Shown here in pieces: positions 33,113-46,446 of a stretch of DNA of 64,000 nucleotides. A program made the translations under genes and the position numbers. Position 1 is the stretch's first letter; the number at the start of each line of letters is the position of its first letter. Under the pieces are notes generated by a model, which saw only the letters and a list, made by a program, of their open reading frames with translations, did not search any database and was not told the origin of the DNA. Origin of the DNA: Pelobates cultripes (lineage: Eukaryota > Chordata > Amphibia > Anura > Pelobatidae); contig OW240916.1 of NCBI GenBank assembly GCA_933207985.1, positions 320,628,769-320,692,768 on the forward strand, written 5' to 3'.

Positions 33113-36100
33113 CTATGGAGGCAGAAGAGGGTGCAAAGAAAGGAAAGTGTTGAGTCATTAATTGAAACATCTTTTCCAAAATAAATATTGTTCACAGATG
33201 ATGCATGTCTCCAATATAAAACAACAGTGACGTTGGGTGGCCATTTGGTGCCTTGGGGGGAAATATCTTCATTGTGCTGTTAGAAGCCAGTTTATATAAT
33301 AATAATGTAAATTAAAAAACCTGACCACTGTTTGCTGAGCAGAGCACATGGAATACTAACCTTTTATGGGGAAGAAAGGGATCAATGTTTAATTTCCTTA
33401 CAAGGTGACATTAATGGGTCCCCTCTTGTAATCAGAGTGTTCTATAGATCTTCATTATATTTGTGTTATATGTAGGAGGGAGGGGGTTGGCCTCTTAGGT
33501 TACAGCTCAGTAGCCAATACTCATTTCTGTGGCCACTATTTATCAAGGTCTAGGCAGACGTGATCAGACTTTTTTGTTATTAAACTTTGAATATTTTTAA
33601 GTTAAATTATCTCTGTTTTTCATTAACCTTACCATTACTAACAATGTGTATCGTCAAATTAGCCTTCATTTTACATTGCTAAGCAATTCAGCCATAATCC
33701 TTCCTAGCGTCAGCACAGCTTTACACTCTATGTTATACAAAGTACAGCAAGCTTTGAAGGACAAAATCTATGGCTGCATTCTAACACCAAGCTGGCCCCG
33801 ATATTTCTATAAATGATAAATGGATACAAATTAACACCTCCAGTTAGGAGAATCCTTTTAAACTTACACAAGAGCTTTGATGTTGCACCCGTTGGTTCCA
33901 TCCTGCATGTAATAAGCTTTCACTCTTTTTGCAGGAATCTGGATGTTTTTCACGTCCAGGCAACAATCATTTATATCCGCATTACTTCCGTAAACTGTGG
34001 GAGTAGAACAATAATAATATTTAATGGAGAATTTCATTATACTGTAACCAGGCTCAATGACACGTTATTTGATGCTACCATACACCCACTGCTCTTATAA
34101 ACAGTGCTACCACACACACGGCTACACACACTGCTATCATACACATTACTACAACACACACACGGCTACACACACTGCTACCATACACATTACTACAACA
34201 CACACACTGCTACACACACTGCTACCATACACATTACTACAACACACACACGGCTACACACACTGCTGCCATACATATTACTACAACACTCACTGCTACA
34301 CACACTGCTGCCATACATATTACTACAACACACACTGCTACACACACTGCTGCCTTACACATTACTACAACACACACAATGCTACCGTACACCCACTGCT
34401 ACCATACACCACTGCTCTTATACACACTGCTACCATACACACTGCTACCATACACACTGCTACAAACACTGCTACCACACACTGCTACCATACACATTAC
34501 TAAAGCACACACACTGCTACACACACTGCTATCATACACCCACTGCTCTTATACACAGTGCTCACACACACGGCTACACACACTACTATACACATGGCTA
34601 CACACACGGCTACACACACGCCTACCACACGTCCACTGCTCTTATACACAGTGCTACCACACACATGGCTACACATACTGCTACCTTACACATTACTACA
34701 ACACACACATGCTACACACACTGCTACCATACACATTACTACAACACACATTGCTACCTTACACGCACTGCTCTTATACACACTGCTACCATACACTCAC
34801 TGCTCTTATACACAGTGCTACCACACACACGGCTACACACATTGCTACCTTACACATTGCCACAACACACTGCTACACCCACTGCTACCATACACCCAAT
34901 GCTCTTATACACAGTGCTACCACACACGGCTACACACACTGCTACCTTACACATTACTACAACCCACACACTGCTACACACACTGCTATCTTACACATTA
35001 CTACAACACACACTGCTATATATGTTATAATAGCACATTATATAGTATATATAATTATTTAACTATTATATAGTATATAACATATATAGTATGTATTATA
35101 TAACATATATTGCGTTTATCATATATTATATAACATATATTGAGTGTATTATATATTATATAACATATATAGCATGTATTATATAGTATATAACATATAT
35201 AGCATGTATTATATATTATATAACATATATTGCATGTATTATATATTATATAACATATATTGAGTGTATTATATATTATATAACATATATAGCATGTATT
35301 ATATAGTATATAACATATATAGCATGTATCATATATTATATAACATATTTGGCGTGTATTATATATTATATAACATATATTGCATGTATTATATAACATA
35401 GACTATTGATATAAAAATTAGAGATCAGCAGTGTGATACAAGGACACATTTGATACAAATTATTTAATTCTAGCTGCTATACAGTAATATATATAGCCAG
35501 TAATAACTAATAAATATTAATTTACATTATTAGTACAGTATGAGTTACAAGTTCTATACATATTTTCACAATGCAAACACATAGAAAATGCGAACAATCA
35601 GCACATGAGACGGACTGGGTAGAAATTATGTGGTTATTCCATGAAAAGAGAATTATAGCGAACAGAAAAAAGGGAATCACAAAATTTAGAACAAAAAAGC
35701 AGATTTATGAAAATTCTCCAGTTTGTCTCTGGTCACAACTCGGCTAGTTTGGTGTGAATGTCCCTGTGAGCTTAACCCCCTCAGACCCAGTGTCCTGAAA
35801 AGGGCATCACAGGCTTCTTGGTCTGATTTGCTGAAAGTTCAGTATTTCTCTCCCATAAACTGTCTAGTAACTGTCAAGGTTCGTATTGACCAATCACAGT
35901 TGAGTATTGAGAGACGATTGACCGAGACATAAAGTCAGACATCAAAGGGACACTATAGTCACCTGAACAACTTTAGCTTAATGAAGCAGTTTTGGTGTAT
36001 AGAACATGCCCCTGCAGCCTCACTGCTCAATCCTCTGCCATTTAGGAGTTAAATCCCTTTGTTTATGAACCCTAGTCACACCTCCCTGCATGTGACTTGC

Positions 36101-37713
36101 ACAGCCTTCCATAAACACTTCCTGTAAAGAGAGCCCTATTTAGGCTTTCTTTATTGCAAGTTCTGTTTAATTAAGATTTCTTATCCCCTGCTATGTTAAT
36201 AGCTTGCTAGACCCTGCAAGAGCCTCCTGTATGTGATTAAAGTTCAATTTAGAGATTGAGATACAATTATTTAAGGTAAATTACATCTGTTTAAAAGTGA
36301 AACCAGTTTTTTTTTTCATGCAGGCTCTGTCAGTCATAGCCAGGGGAGGTGTGGCTAGGGCTGCATAAACAGAAACAAAGTGATTTAACTCCTAAATGAC
36401 AGTGAATTGAGCAGTGAAATTGCAAAGGAATGATCTATACACTAAAACTGCTTTATTTAGCTAAAGTAATTTAGGTGACTATAGTGTTCCTTTAAACTGG
36501 GTGTAATGTTACATTGACATTAAAAAAAGTAATTTTTTTTATTTGTTTCCAATATTTTTAAAAAAAAACATTCAATGTCCAATATAATAGGTCATCACGG
36601 ATCTAAACAGCATGAACACGGAGTTGGTATTGTTAGTATTGGTTTATACATTTATTGGTAATTTTATTGATAAAATACTTTTTTTTAATTCCAATGTATA
36701 ATTTGGATTAAATATGATTACATTTCAGAGTATACAGCGTTAGACGCTATAAAATAAATCATGGAAGGAGCACTGTCCAGGAGAGGAGGGACGGTGTTTG
36801 CAAAGTTCATATTTAAATGTTTGTTGTTACTTTTCCAGAATTACAAGGAATTTAAGGAATATATTTGTTTTTAAACAATATGTTTTATTGGTGGCAATGT
36901 TTCTGTATAAATCTGATATAAATACATTAAAATAGTTTCCGGATTTTTTTATTGCTATACTTGGGGAAAAAAAACGATTAAACAAGATCAATTAACTTAA
37001 CAAAAGGGAATGTCCTTCGTAATGTTGCTATCTCTCTGTTGTGGTGGACATTAAAAACCTGGTAATGACATCACTTAGCTAACATTCTTTTTCCCAGAAT
37101 CATTTTTTTGATAACAGAAGAATACAATTTGCCTATATCATTTTTTTTCACTCAGTAGAAATAATTCAGGAATGAAGGAGTTCTAGCTCAATACAATTCA
37201 CAATAATTGAGCGGATTATCCCGCAATTTTGATATATATTTTTATTTTTCCAGCTACTCGCTGTACCGAGAATTGTGATAAATTATACATTTTAAGCCAA
37301 ACTAATTAAAATAAAAATAGAGCCATGTTGGGAAAACATTTCCATTAAGATATTTTTGGATTAACTTTGCAATTTCCCGGCTCTCCACAATTTGTGGTTA
37401 AATGAATAAATCTCCCTTGTTTTCTATTTCATACATGAATAAAAGCTCACAGCATTTTTCAAAATGCAAAACATGCAAAAAATGAATAGTTAGAATTATC
37501 AAATAAATGGAGCTTTGATTTGCAGAACATCTGAAATTGTCACTAGAATAATATAACTAAGCAAATGCATTTGTGATTATAATAATTGATGGTAGTAAAT
37601 CAGCCCAGACAAATTGTATCTGCTGCCAGTGTCAGAGGTAAAATATACTTACCTTCAGAAGCTGCCCAGATAGAAACCATGGTCAGGAAGATGAGGGAGA
37701 TGTGGAGCGCCAT
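33019..37713 (-). CDS. CC chemokine gene, CCL19/21/20-like (partial)
   Basis: Gene span covering three exons (37713-37653, 33994-33868, 33112-33019). The protein is a secreted small cytokine with a 20-residue signal region and a mature part starting near VYGSN. The four cysteines (CC-x24-C-x15-C) would form the two family disulfides. Chemokines of the CCL19/21/20 group bind G-protein-coupled receptors (CCR7 or CCR6) and direct lymphocytes and dendritic cells. That role is family knowledge, and the exact orthology is not decided by sequence memory. Introns of 3.66 kb and 755 bp separate the exons. All junctions are GT-AG and in phase. The last exon, 3' UTR and polyadenylation site are not established. 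Intron 1 holds two minisatellites and a MITE. Confidence 0.88.
33868..33994 (-). CDS. CC chemokine, exon 2 (CC motif)
   Basis: The exon starts after a CTCCCACAG acceptor and ends before GTAAGT, 127 nt, phases 1 to 2. It encodes YGSNADINDCCLDVKNIQIP, then AKRVKAYYMQDGTNG and CNIKAL. DCCL followed by an IPAK-V-x-Y stretch and a GC-x-I-x-A strand is the N-loop to beta2 region of a CC chemokine. There are 24 residues between the second and third cysteines, as in CCL19, CCL20 and CCL21. The IPAK segment is closest to CCL21 as I recall it. The acceptor lies only about 75 bp from a long minisatellite in intron 1. Confidence 0.93.
34070..35015. repeat. CTGCTACCATACACATTACT minisatellite in chemokine intron 1
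   Basis: About 940 bp of imperfect copies built from CTGCTACCATACACATTACT, ACAACACACACACGGCTACA and CCACTGCTCTTATACACAGT modules, with a higher-order unit of roughly 55-65 bp. Long open frames on the plus strand (His/Thr/Tyr-rich) are artefacts of the unit. Confidence 0.95.
35040..35400. repeat. 30-bp AT-rich tandem array in intron 1
   Basis: The unit is roughly TATTATATAACATATATAGC + ATGTATTATA, about 11-12 copies with few changes. It is self-complementary and adjoins the CA-rich minisatellite. Confidence 0.93.
35942..36495. mobile_element. Long TTAA-family MITE in intron 1
   Basis: CAAAGGGACACTATAGTCAC on the left and GTGACTATAGTGTTCCTTTA on the right form long inverted ends. Sub-terminal parts also pair (CTGCTCAATCCTCTGCCATT with AATGACAGTGAATTGAGCAG, roughly), making most of the element a foldback. 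Confidence 0.85.
36496..37596. other. AT-rich part of chemokine intron 1
   Basis: No additional exon, repeat array or element end was recognised. Confidence 0.35.
37653..37713 (-). CDS. CC chemokine, exon 1 (signal peptide)
   Basis: ATG at 37713 opens MALHISLIFLTMVSIWAASE plus one base before GTAAGT, 61 nt, exit phase 1. The hydrophobic run LHISLIFLTMVSIWA followed by small residues is a typical secretory signal. A signal peptide in a short first exon with phase 1 exit is the standard chemokine arrangement. The start is supported by the TATA box about 100 bp upstream and by conservation of this block at 27832-27859. No better in-frame upstream ATG is seen. Confidence 0.9.
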
Positions 37714-37870
37714 GTCTTGGCAGTGGTTTTGATTGAGCAAACACAGCTGTGATGGATTAACCTGCCACACTCTGTGAGTCTCTGTGAGTCCTGTCAGTGT
37801 CTCCTCTCTATATATGGGAGTCCAATTTTAACTCTCACTTTCATTTCTGCAAAGTTTCATCCCACAGATC
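37714..37870 (-). promoter_or_regulatory. Chemokine core promoter with TATA and IRF-like motif
   Basis: On the minus strand CCCATATATAGAG (near 37806-37818) is a good TATA box, placing transcription start about 70 nt before the ATG. About 20-35 bp further upstream, GAAATGAAAGTGAGAG (37833-37848) contains GAAAGTGAGA, a 9/10 match to the IRF/PRDI-type GAAAGTGAAA. The whole block is repeated at 27860-28022, where the IRF-like part is identical. Interferon or innate responsiveness is inference. Confidence 0.55.
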
Positions 37871-38442
37871 ATTAATTACTGGTATCCCCCCTGTCTGGTC
37901 CAAAATTTCCCTCTTTTTTTTTTTTGTGTACAAACAACTTGCCTTGGGTAATGCCCTGTTTCTTTTGAAACTCTGGCTTCACGTTTTACTATGTTTTGTG
38001 TTTTTTTTTTTCTTAGATATTGTGACTCATTGTTCTGGTTTTAAATAATATCTGTAGAACGTTTCTGTGGATTGCAGCAATAGAAGCAAAACATTTAGTA
38101 AAATGTAATTTGGAAAATGCAGTTGATTATTATAAATTTTACACATATACTTATAAACATGTACTAAAACGTTTGCAAAATATAAACCTTTCTTGTTTAT
38201 AGAAATCTTATTACACATTGAATTCCATTTTCTAAATGTTTTGTAGATGCATTTCCCACAAGCCGCACAATATGGAATGATCATACTTTGTGCAGCATGC
38301 ATCAGGCTTGATTGGCATAAAGATTGCTCCGTAAGCAGCACCACCAGCAAAATAATGTCAGACCCACAGAGGGGTGCGCAAAGCAAACAGCCTTACTCAG
38401 AGATCAATTGATTGATTTTGCAAATCTTTAATTCCGCTCAGG

Positions 38443-39500
38443 GCTGGTGCAAGACTAGTTTGTCAACTTTGTGTGTCTCTTTCTTCTCCTAGTCCCTTTG
38501 CGTGTCTTTTTCTTTCCCAACACCTTTATGTCTCTATTTATTCCTTCTTCAGCCCCTCTGTGTGCTCTTCCTCCCAGCACTTTTGTGGGTATCTTTATCC
38601 TCTCCAGCCCCTCTGTGTGTCTCTTTCAACATCCCCTCTGTGTGTCTTTTTCCACAGCCCCTCTGTGTGTCTCTTTCAACAGCCCCTCTGTGTTTCTCTT
38701 TCTCTTCCTAGCCCCCTTTGTGCTTCTCCTCTCCCCTCAGCCCCTCTGTGTGTCTCTTTGTTTGCCACAGCCCCTCTGTGTATTTATTTGTTCCTCTCAG
38801 CCCCTCTGTGTCTATTTGCCTGCCAGCCCCTTTGTGTGTCTTTTTGTCCCCATGGCACCTCTATGCATCTTTTTGTCCTCCCAGCCCGTCTGTGTGCTCC
38901 TTCCCCCCAGTCCTCTGTGTGCCTCTCTACCCCCCTCTACCCTCTGTGTGCCTCCCTCCTCAACTTTCTGTGTCCCTACCCCTGTCAGACCTCTGTGTGC
39001 CTCTCTTCCTCTTTTAGCCCTCTGTGTGTCTCTCCTCCTCCCAGCCCTCTGTGTGTCTCTCCTCCCCTCAGCCCCCTGTGTGCCTCTCCTCCCCCTAGCT
39101 CTCTGTGTGCCTCTCCTACCCCTCAGCCCTGTGTATCTCTTCCCCCCATTCAGCCCTCTGGATGACTCTACTCCGCCTACCAAGCCTCCAGCTTACCTCC
39201 CTTGTAGTGTGGCCGAGCTGCAGACTGCAGTAGAGGTGCTCCTATAATCTCTATCCTTTCAGACCGGGTATCGTGTTCCCTGGCTCGTCCACACTACATG
39301 CTGCGACTAGCAGGAGGGGAGCGTTGTTCTGTGCACTCTCCATCCAGATACTAAGCCCCGCCAGGCCAGTGCACCCCAGGCGGCTGCCTAATCCATCTAC
39401 CTGTCACGCAGTCCCTGATTCCACCATAACAGTCAAAGGAGAAATAAACAATGATTCCATTTCTCCACCTCATTTGCAAACTGTGCCCTGTCAGTGCCAG
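38443..39500. mobile_element. hAT-like composite element with minisatellite
   Basis: It starts CAGGGCTGGTGCAAGAC near 38441. The bulk (38470-39175) is a CAGCCCCTCTGTGTGTCTCTTT minisatellite. GTAGTGTGGCCGAGC and CTCG..CACACTAC near 39202 and 39277-39297 form a hairpin like the one at 24923. A partner right end and duplication were not found. Confidence 0.5.
38470..39175. repeat. CAGCCCCTCTGTGTGTCTCT minisatellite
   Basis: About 25 imperfect 22-32-bp units. It creates long Cys/Leu/Ser-rich open frames in all plus-strand frames and a charged one on the minus strand. None is a gene. Confidence 0.93.
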
Positions 39501-40139
39501 GACTAGACTAGATTCCAGTATCGTTTCCTAAACATTTAATATAAATCTGAAAGAAAACAGAGCATCACAAAAAAATGAACACAAGTTATATACATATATA
39601 TCATATATATATATTTTCAATGGAGTAATTCAATGGAGTAATTTCCAAACGAAATTATAATTTCCACTAAAAAGAATAATTTTTAAAACATACAACATTG
39701 TAGATTTCCATATGGCTCAGGGCCGTCTTTAACGCGGGGCAAACGCGGCAGCCGCCCCGGGCCCAGTGACTTCAGGGGTCCCAAAACAGCTTCCCCGTGG
39801 GTCTCGCTGCCCTCAATAATCCTCTCCCCCCCCCATTGCCGCCAGCTGGGGCCGACACACTAAGTAGGCCCACCGGGTGGCCCATGTACTTAGGGCCACC
39901 CAGTGGGCTTGTTTTTAGCAGGGGCCTGGTCACGCGAAAAAAAACAAACTGCTTTTCAGCAGTCGTCTGGAAGGGAGTGACGACCGCAAGAGAGGAGTCG
40001 TGTGGCTGGGGGCAGAATGAGCCGCGCGGGAGGGAGGAGGAAAAGGAGGCAGTGAGGAGGAGGGCCCCTGACTCCCATCAGCCTCAGGCACCACACTGGA
40101 CCCCAGGTAGGAGGATGGGTTTAAAAATGTGAATTTTAC

Positions 40140-40440
40140 ATGTCTGTCTGTCTGTATGTGTCAGTATGTCTTTGTGTGTGTCAGTATGTCTGTCTCTGTG
40201 TGTGCGTGTGTCAGAATGTGTGTGTGTGTCAGTATGTCTGTGTGTGTGTCTGTATGCCTGGATCTGTCAGTATGTCTGTGTGTGTGTGTGTATGTATGTT
40301 TGTCTGTGTGTGTATCTATCTGTTAGTATTTATGTCAGTATATGTGAATGTGTGTGTGAGGGTCAGTATGTCTGTTTGTGTGTCAGTATGTCTGTCAGTG
40401 TATGTGTCTGTGTGTGTGTCAGTTTGTCTGTCAGTGTATG
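40140..40440. repeat. TGTGTCAGTATGTCTGTC minisatellite, left part
   Basis: GT-rich units. The array continues beyond the Tc1 at 42067-42450 with the same unit, showing that the Tc1 inserted into it. Confidence 0.9.
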
Positions 40441-40442
40441 TA

Positions 40443-42064
<1,622 letters not shown>

Positions 42065-42066
42065 TA

Positions 42067-42450
42067 TATGTGTCAGTATGTCTTTCAGTATATATGTCAG
42101 TATGTCTTTCAGTTTATGTATCTGTGTGTGTCAGTATGTCTGTCAGTGTATGTGTGTGTGCCAGTATGTCTGTCAGTGTATGTGTGTGTGCCAGTATGTC
42201 TGTCAGTGTATGTGTGTGTGTGTCAGTATGTCTGTCAGTGTATGTATCATTATGTCTACCAGTGTATGTGTTCATATGTCTGACAGTATATGTGTCTGTG
42301 TATCTGTATGTGTGTGTGTGCATCTTTATGTGTGTATCTGTATGTTATCAGTGTGTGTATCTGTAGTTTCTGCATGTAGTCAGTGTGGTGGAGTATACCT
42401 GTGTGCCTGAGCATCTGCGTGTGTGTCAGGTTGTGTATCTGTTTGTCTGC
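42067..42450. repeat. TGTGTCAGTATGTCTGTC minisatellite, right part
   Basis: Same unit as 40140-40440 with TGTGTGCCAGTATG and TATGTATC variants. It decays towards 42450. Confidence 0.88.
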
Positions 42451-42716
42451 ATCTGCATCAGAAAATGGTAGAACCCCAGCTGTCAAAGCATTGTTGGAGT
42501 TGCACCATAGATAGGGATCTACATTATGGCCACCCTTGCGATTGGGGGGCCCAAGAAAATTCTTGCACCATGGCTATTTTTTACTTTAGTCCGTCAATGT
42601 GTTGGGGGGAGGGCTTTACTGCATGCCAGAGAGAGGTGACGGCGGCAGTGTCCATGGAACCCAAGCAAATGCTTGCCCAGGGTCCATTCAATATTAAAGA
42701 TGGCCCTGATATGGCA

Positions 42717-44806
42717 AAACCAACTAATATAGACAATGTAAAATAAAAATATCAGAAGGAGCGTGGATAACGCTTTACCCAAAAAATATTGCAGTGCTGC
42801 TCAAGGTCCCCCAGTGCTCAGTCACTCCCCAAAGTTCAGAACTTAGTAACAGAATACACAATAAGAGGAGGGCACAGGGTAATAGTTACCCTCACCACCA
42901 GGGTTTATATCCTGAACATTATTATGTAAAAGACAAAAATGGACAAGTATATCTGCAGTATATCTGAAATGACAACAGGTTAGAGGAGATGACAGAAATT
43001 CACTCACACATTTCTGAGCCACCACAGGAGGCTCAGACTGTAATGGCTTGAAAGCAAATATGATCCATGGTTATTCTTTACTACAGTGAATTTGCAGAGA
43101 CCTCCGAAATACTGGCTTGCAGACACAGCAAAACAGCCAAGGATACTGTTAAGATTTATTGGCCACAAAGAAGAAATACATGGAAAATAGAGCAAATACG
43201 TACACAATACATCTTAGATATTCAGAGGTCTTAGTCTGATTCAGATAAAGATACACCAGACATAGACCTCAGAAGGTCGAAATGGACCATGGCAAACTAC
43301 AACGCGAGAAATAATTACATTTTTACCATCACCAGCATCTAATAAATGTCCCATTTACTGCATCATCACAGGAGATAAGCATACTTGTAGCCATATTAAC
43401 TTAGTTTTAATTAATTGCCAGAGGGGAATTCCATTTATTTTTATGAAACTTATTAAAAAACACATTGCAAGCACTGCATTCATTCTATTACCATTCTGAA
43501 CCAATGACTTGGTGTACACTCTGTGGTGGCTTGATGCATACAGATTAAAAGGCACTGATGTAGACTGTTCACCAAAATCCGTGTGTAATCACCTCTGATG
43601 TGAACAGACTTTCCAGTTAGCAGACCATTGGGTTACTTTCTGAGACGAAGTCCCTACACTGGGCTCAGTACATATGATGCATAAGTAAATCAATATCAAG
43701 GTGCTAGTGATCCAGCAGAAGGCAGTAGAGAGCCTGTTTTAATCTTCTTAATAATGTCTCTTGTACATTACTGTAACCAGAAATGGAATTCTCAGATCTC
43801 AAATGGTCTATTTATTAGGGGGAAAAAACTATACACTGGATTAAAGCAAAAAACGAAGGAGCTATCACCATGGAAACCAGCAGAATGACTCTAAACTCGA
43901 AATTTGCCCCAGATTGGCGCCTGCTTTGTGTTAATAAATATGGATCAAAATGTTTCATCCACCACCTAAGAACTCAAGAAAATGGCAGTTTTAAAACTCA
44001 ACAAAACGGACACAGCTGCAGCCATCGCAATTTTGTTATTGCAGACACAGTCTGCGTGTCGGGTGAAATCTCCTTTCTTTCAGAAGATGGAGCGATAACT
44101 AATGGAAAAAGCTCGTAGATTCAGTTGGTTCTTTCTGCTTTTAACACTTTATTTGGTCAAATAAACATCAGCAAGAAGATGGAAGTAAATGCCACTTTGG
44201 TAGAAAACAATTAACAAGCGAAAATAAAATACAACATTGTGCAGTTATCATCATCAATCTTTAATATCCGCACATTATGGAGACATCTAATAAGATTCAG
44301 AGAAACACATTGAGCAGTAATGGGGTTACAGGCCGCACCAAATATTCTAAACATTAACATAAAAAAGAAACTGAGAATACCGATTACAATCTAGATAATT
44401 TCACCCCCTAATAGGAAGATCGTGGTGGGATTTCCCATGAGCTCGTGATCTAGAATAGACAGAAAGAGGTTTAAATTTTGAATTTATTTTGTTGTGATCG
44501 AATAGATTTCTCCAGATCATTTTAGCAGAGCCCTAACACTACTCACTCACATGTTTAGACCAGATCCAGTAACTATTGCAAGTAATCCACTTTCTATAGG
44601 TTTCACCCCGGGTAGAGGTATACAAGGTTCCTGTGTAGAGTGTGTAGGTCCCTATCTCGGTGAGATAGATTAGTTGCCATCTCTAGGAGACCATGAAAGG
44701 TGAAATAAAAACCTGGGCTAATGTTTGGTCTAGTTAAGAGCTACCATCCTTGCTGTTGGCTGAACATTTGGTCCTCACTGGGTGCTATATTTATTATGGG
44801 CCACCT
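42717..44806. other. No confident feature
   Basis: A plus-strand open frame of 82 codons at 43870-44118 has no recognisable motif. No transposon ends were seen. Largely AT-rich. Confidence 0.35.
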
Positions 44807-44906
44807 NNNNNNNNNNNNNNNNNNNNNNNNNNNNNNNNNNNNNNNNNNNNNNNNNNNNNNNNNNNNNNNNNNNNNNNNNNNNNNNNNNNNNNNNNNNNNN
44901 NNNNNN
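44807..44906. other. Assembly gap, exactly 100 N
   Basis: A run of 100 N, the conventional length for a gap of unknown size. It directly abuts a 73-bp tandem array. Any protein frame across it is meaningless. Confidence 0.98.
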
Positions 44907-45260
44907 GATCAGCTGACATGTTCCACCAATGAGATGGACCTATACTGCATGGCTCTGTCTTAGCTCATTGGCTGAGAGCGATCAGCTGACATGTTCCACC
45001 AATGAGATGGACCTATACTGCATGGCTCTGTCTTAGCTCATTGGCTGAGAGCGATCAGCTGACATGTTCCACCAATGAGATGGACCTATACTGCATGGCT
45101 CTGTCTTAGCTCATTGGCTGAGAGCGATCAGCTGACATGTTCCACCAATGAGATGGACCTATACTGCATGGCTCTGTCTTAGCTCATTGGCTGAGAGTAA
45201 TCAGCTGGCATGCTCTACCAATGAGATGGACCTATACTGCATGGTGGCTTCTAAGCAGGA
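44907..45260. repeat. 73-bp tandem array bordering the gap
   Basis: Units starting GATCAGCTGACATGTTCCAC occur at 44907, 44980, 45053 and 45126 and are essentially identical. A diverged fifth starts near 45199. Each contains TTAGCTCATTGGCTGAGAGC. Related sequence occurs in the MITE near 47283-47325. Confidence 0.96.
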
Positions 45261-45790
45261 GCTTCCATCTCTTTGCCAGAAGTAGTGGAGACAGGGAGCG
45301 GTGCCCAGCTGACCCTCGGTAAGATATCAAACCATTCAAAAATGCTTATAATGTACGGGAGCCGGGACATTCCTGGCACCAAATTAATGTTTCTTTTTTA
45401 TTGACAGGGACCTTCCCCTCTAAACGTATTACATTTGGTTTAGCTTACATTCTGAAAAAAACCTCCACCCTCCATATGTCCTAGGATGGGTACTTTCCAA
45501 AGCCAAATAATCTAATGTATCATTTAGGAAAACAAAGACAAACACAGCTTTAATTACGGCCACACAGGTTGCAGCCTGCAAATGAAAAATGCATCCCCCC
45601 CCCCCCTTTTTTTTTTTTTTTTACAAATTTGGAATAAAATTGATATTTTATTACAAATTACTTTTCATCTCATTGTGATGTTTGAGAGGTTCCCAGAGTT
45701 TGGTAGAAAGGATTTTTGATCTTGTCGGTGTGTAACTATCTGTACTGTTTGGACTTCTTTGAAAACTTTCTAAGTTTCCTCTTTTCACAG

Positions 45791-45885
45791 TTCAGGCTAC
45801 GTTTACAATCAGAACTGGGTCAGTGGTAATCTTGCTCGAATTACACAAGCAATGAGACATGATGATAATTTATACCATTCACCAG
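45791..45885 (+). CDS. Exon-like segment of unknown gene
   Basis: The 95-nt segment lies between CTTTTCACAG and GTAATA. One frame is open throughout: SGYVYNQNWVSGNLARITQA, then MRHDDNLYHSP. It enters in phase 2 and leaves in phase 1. A pyrimidine-rich tract (TTTCCTCTTTTCACAG) precedes the acceptor. The peptide composition looks protein-like, not repeat-derived, but I do not recognise the family. The other two frames contain stops. Could be an internal exon of a plus-strand host gene or chance. Confidence 0.4.
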
Positions 45886-46045
45886 GTAATACACTTTCTG
45901 GGTAAATGGTTATTTAGTATCTTCCGGGTTTCTTGAGACAATACTGCATACATTTTGTTTCCCAGCATTCCATTTGTCACGAAGCCTAACTTTCAGAATA
46001 ATGTGGAACTGTCACAGGCAGCTTTGGCAAGAACCAACAGCTAAC

Positions 46046-46446
46046 TTAAAGGGACAGTATAGTCACCAGAATAACTATACCACAATGTAGTTCTGGTGTG
46101 TACAGTGTGTCTCTGCAGGTATTTCATAGGAAAGGCAGTGTTTACATTGCTGCCTGGTTGCACTTTTAGTGGCAATCACTCAGACGGCCACTAGAGGTAC
46201 TTTGATACAATGCATCTCTATGAGAAGATGCTGATTGGTGCAGAGCAGCGTTTTGCCGCGTGTTCCACAAAATTTCATCCCAGCCAAAAAGGCGAAGCGT
46301 GGGTGGACCAGCCGCAAGAAAACCCACGCAGTGTTTGAAAAAGTTTTTCTCTGGGGGTCAAGGGGAGCCAGACACCTAAATGATGTTTCACACGTATTTT
46401 GTCAGGAATACACATTTCGATTCCTGACATCATAGTTTTCCTTTAA
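46046..46446. mobile_element. TTAA-flanked MITE
   Basis: TTAAAGGGACAGTATAGTCA at the left and CATAGTTTTCCTTTAA at the right, with an inner ACTATACCACAATGTAGTTC hairpin. Same family as 23162. Confidence 0.8.

Noticed and set aside
34057..35073. Open frames of up to 308 codons on the plus strand
   Set aside because: They are His/Thr/Tyr repeats translated from a CA-rich minisatellite in all three frames; no domain and no splice context.
38471..39247. 258-codon plus-strand open frame, Cys/Pro/Ser-rich
   Set aside because: Produced by the CAGCCCCTCTGTGTGTCTCT minisatellite; the other plus-strand frames are equally open.
44721..44963. Open frames spanning the N run
   Set aside because: Formed of undefined bases; not real.
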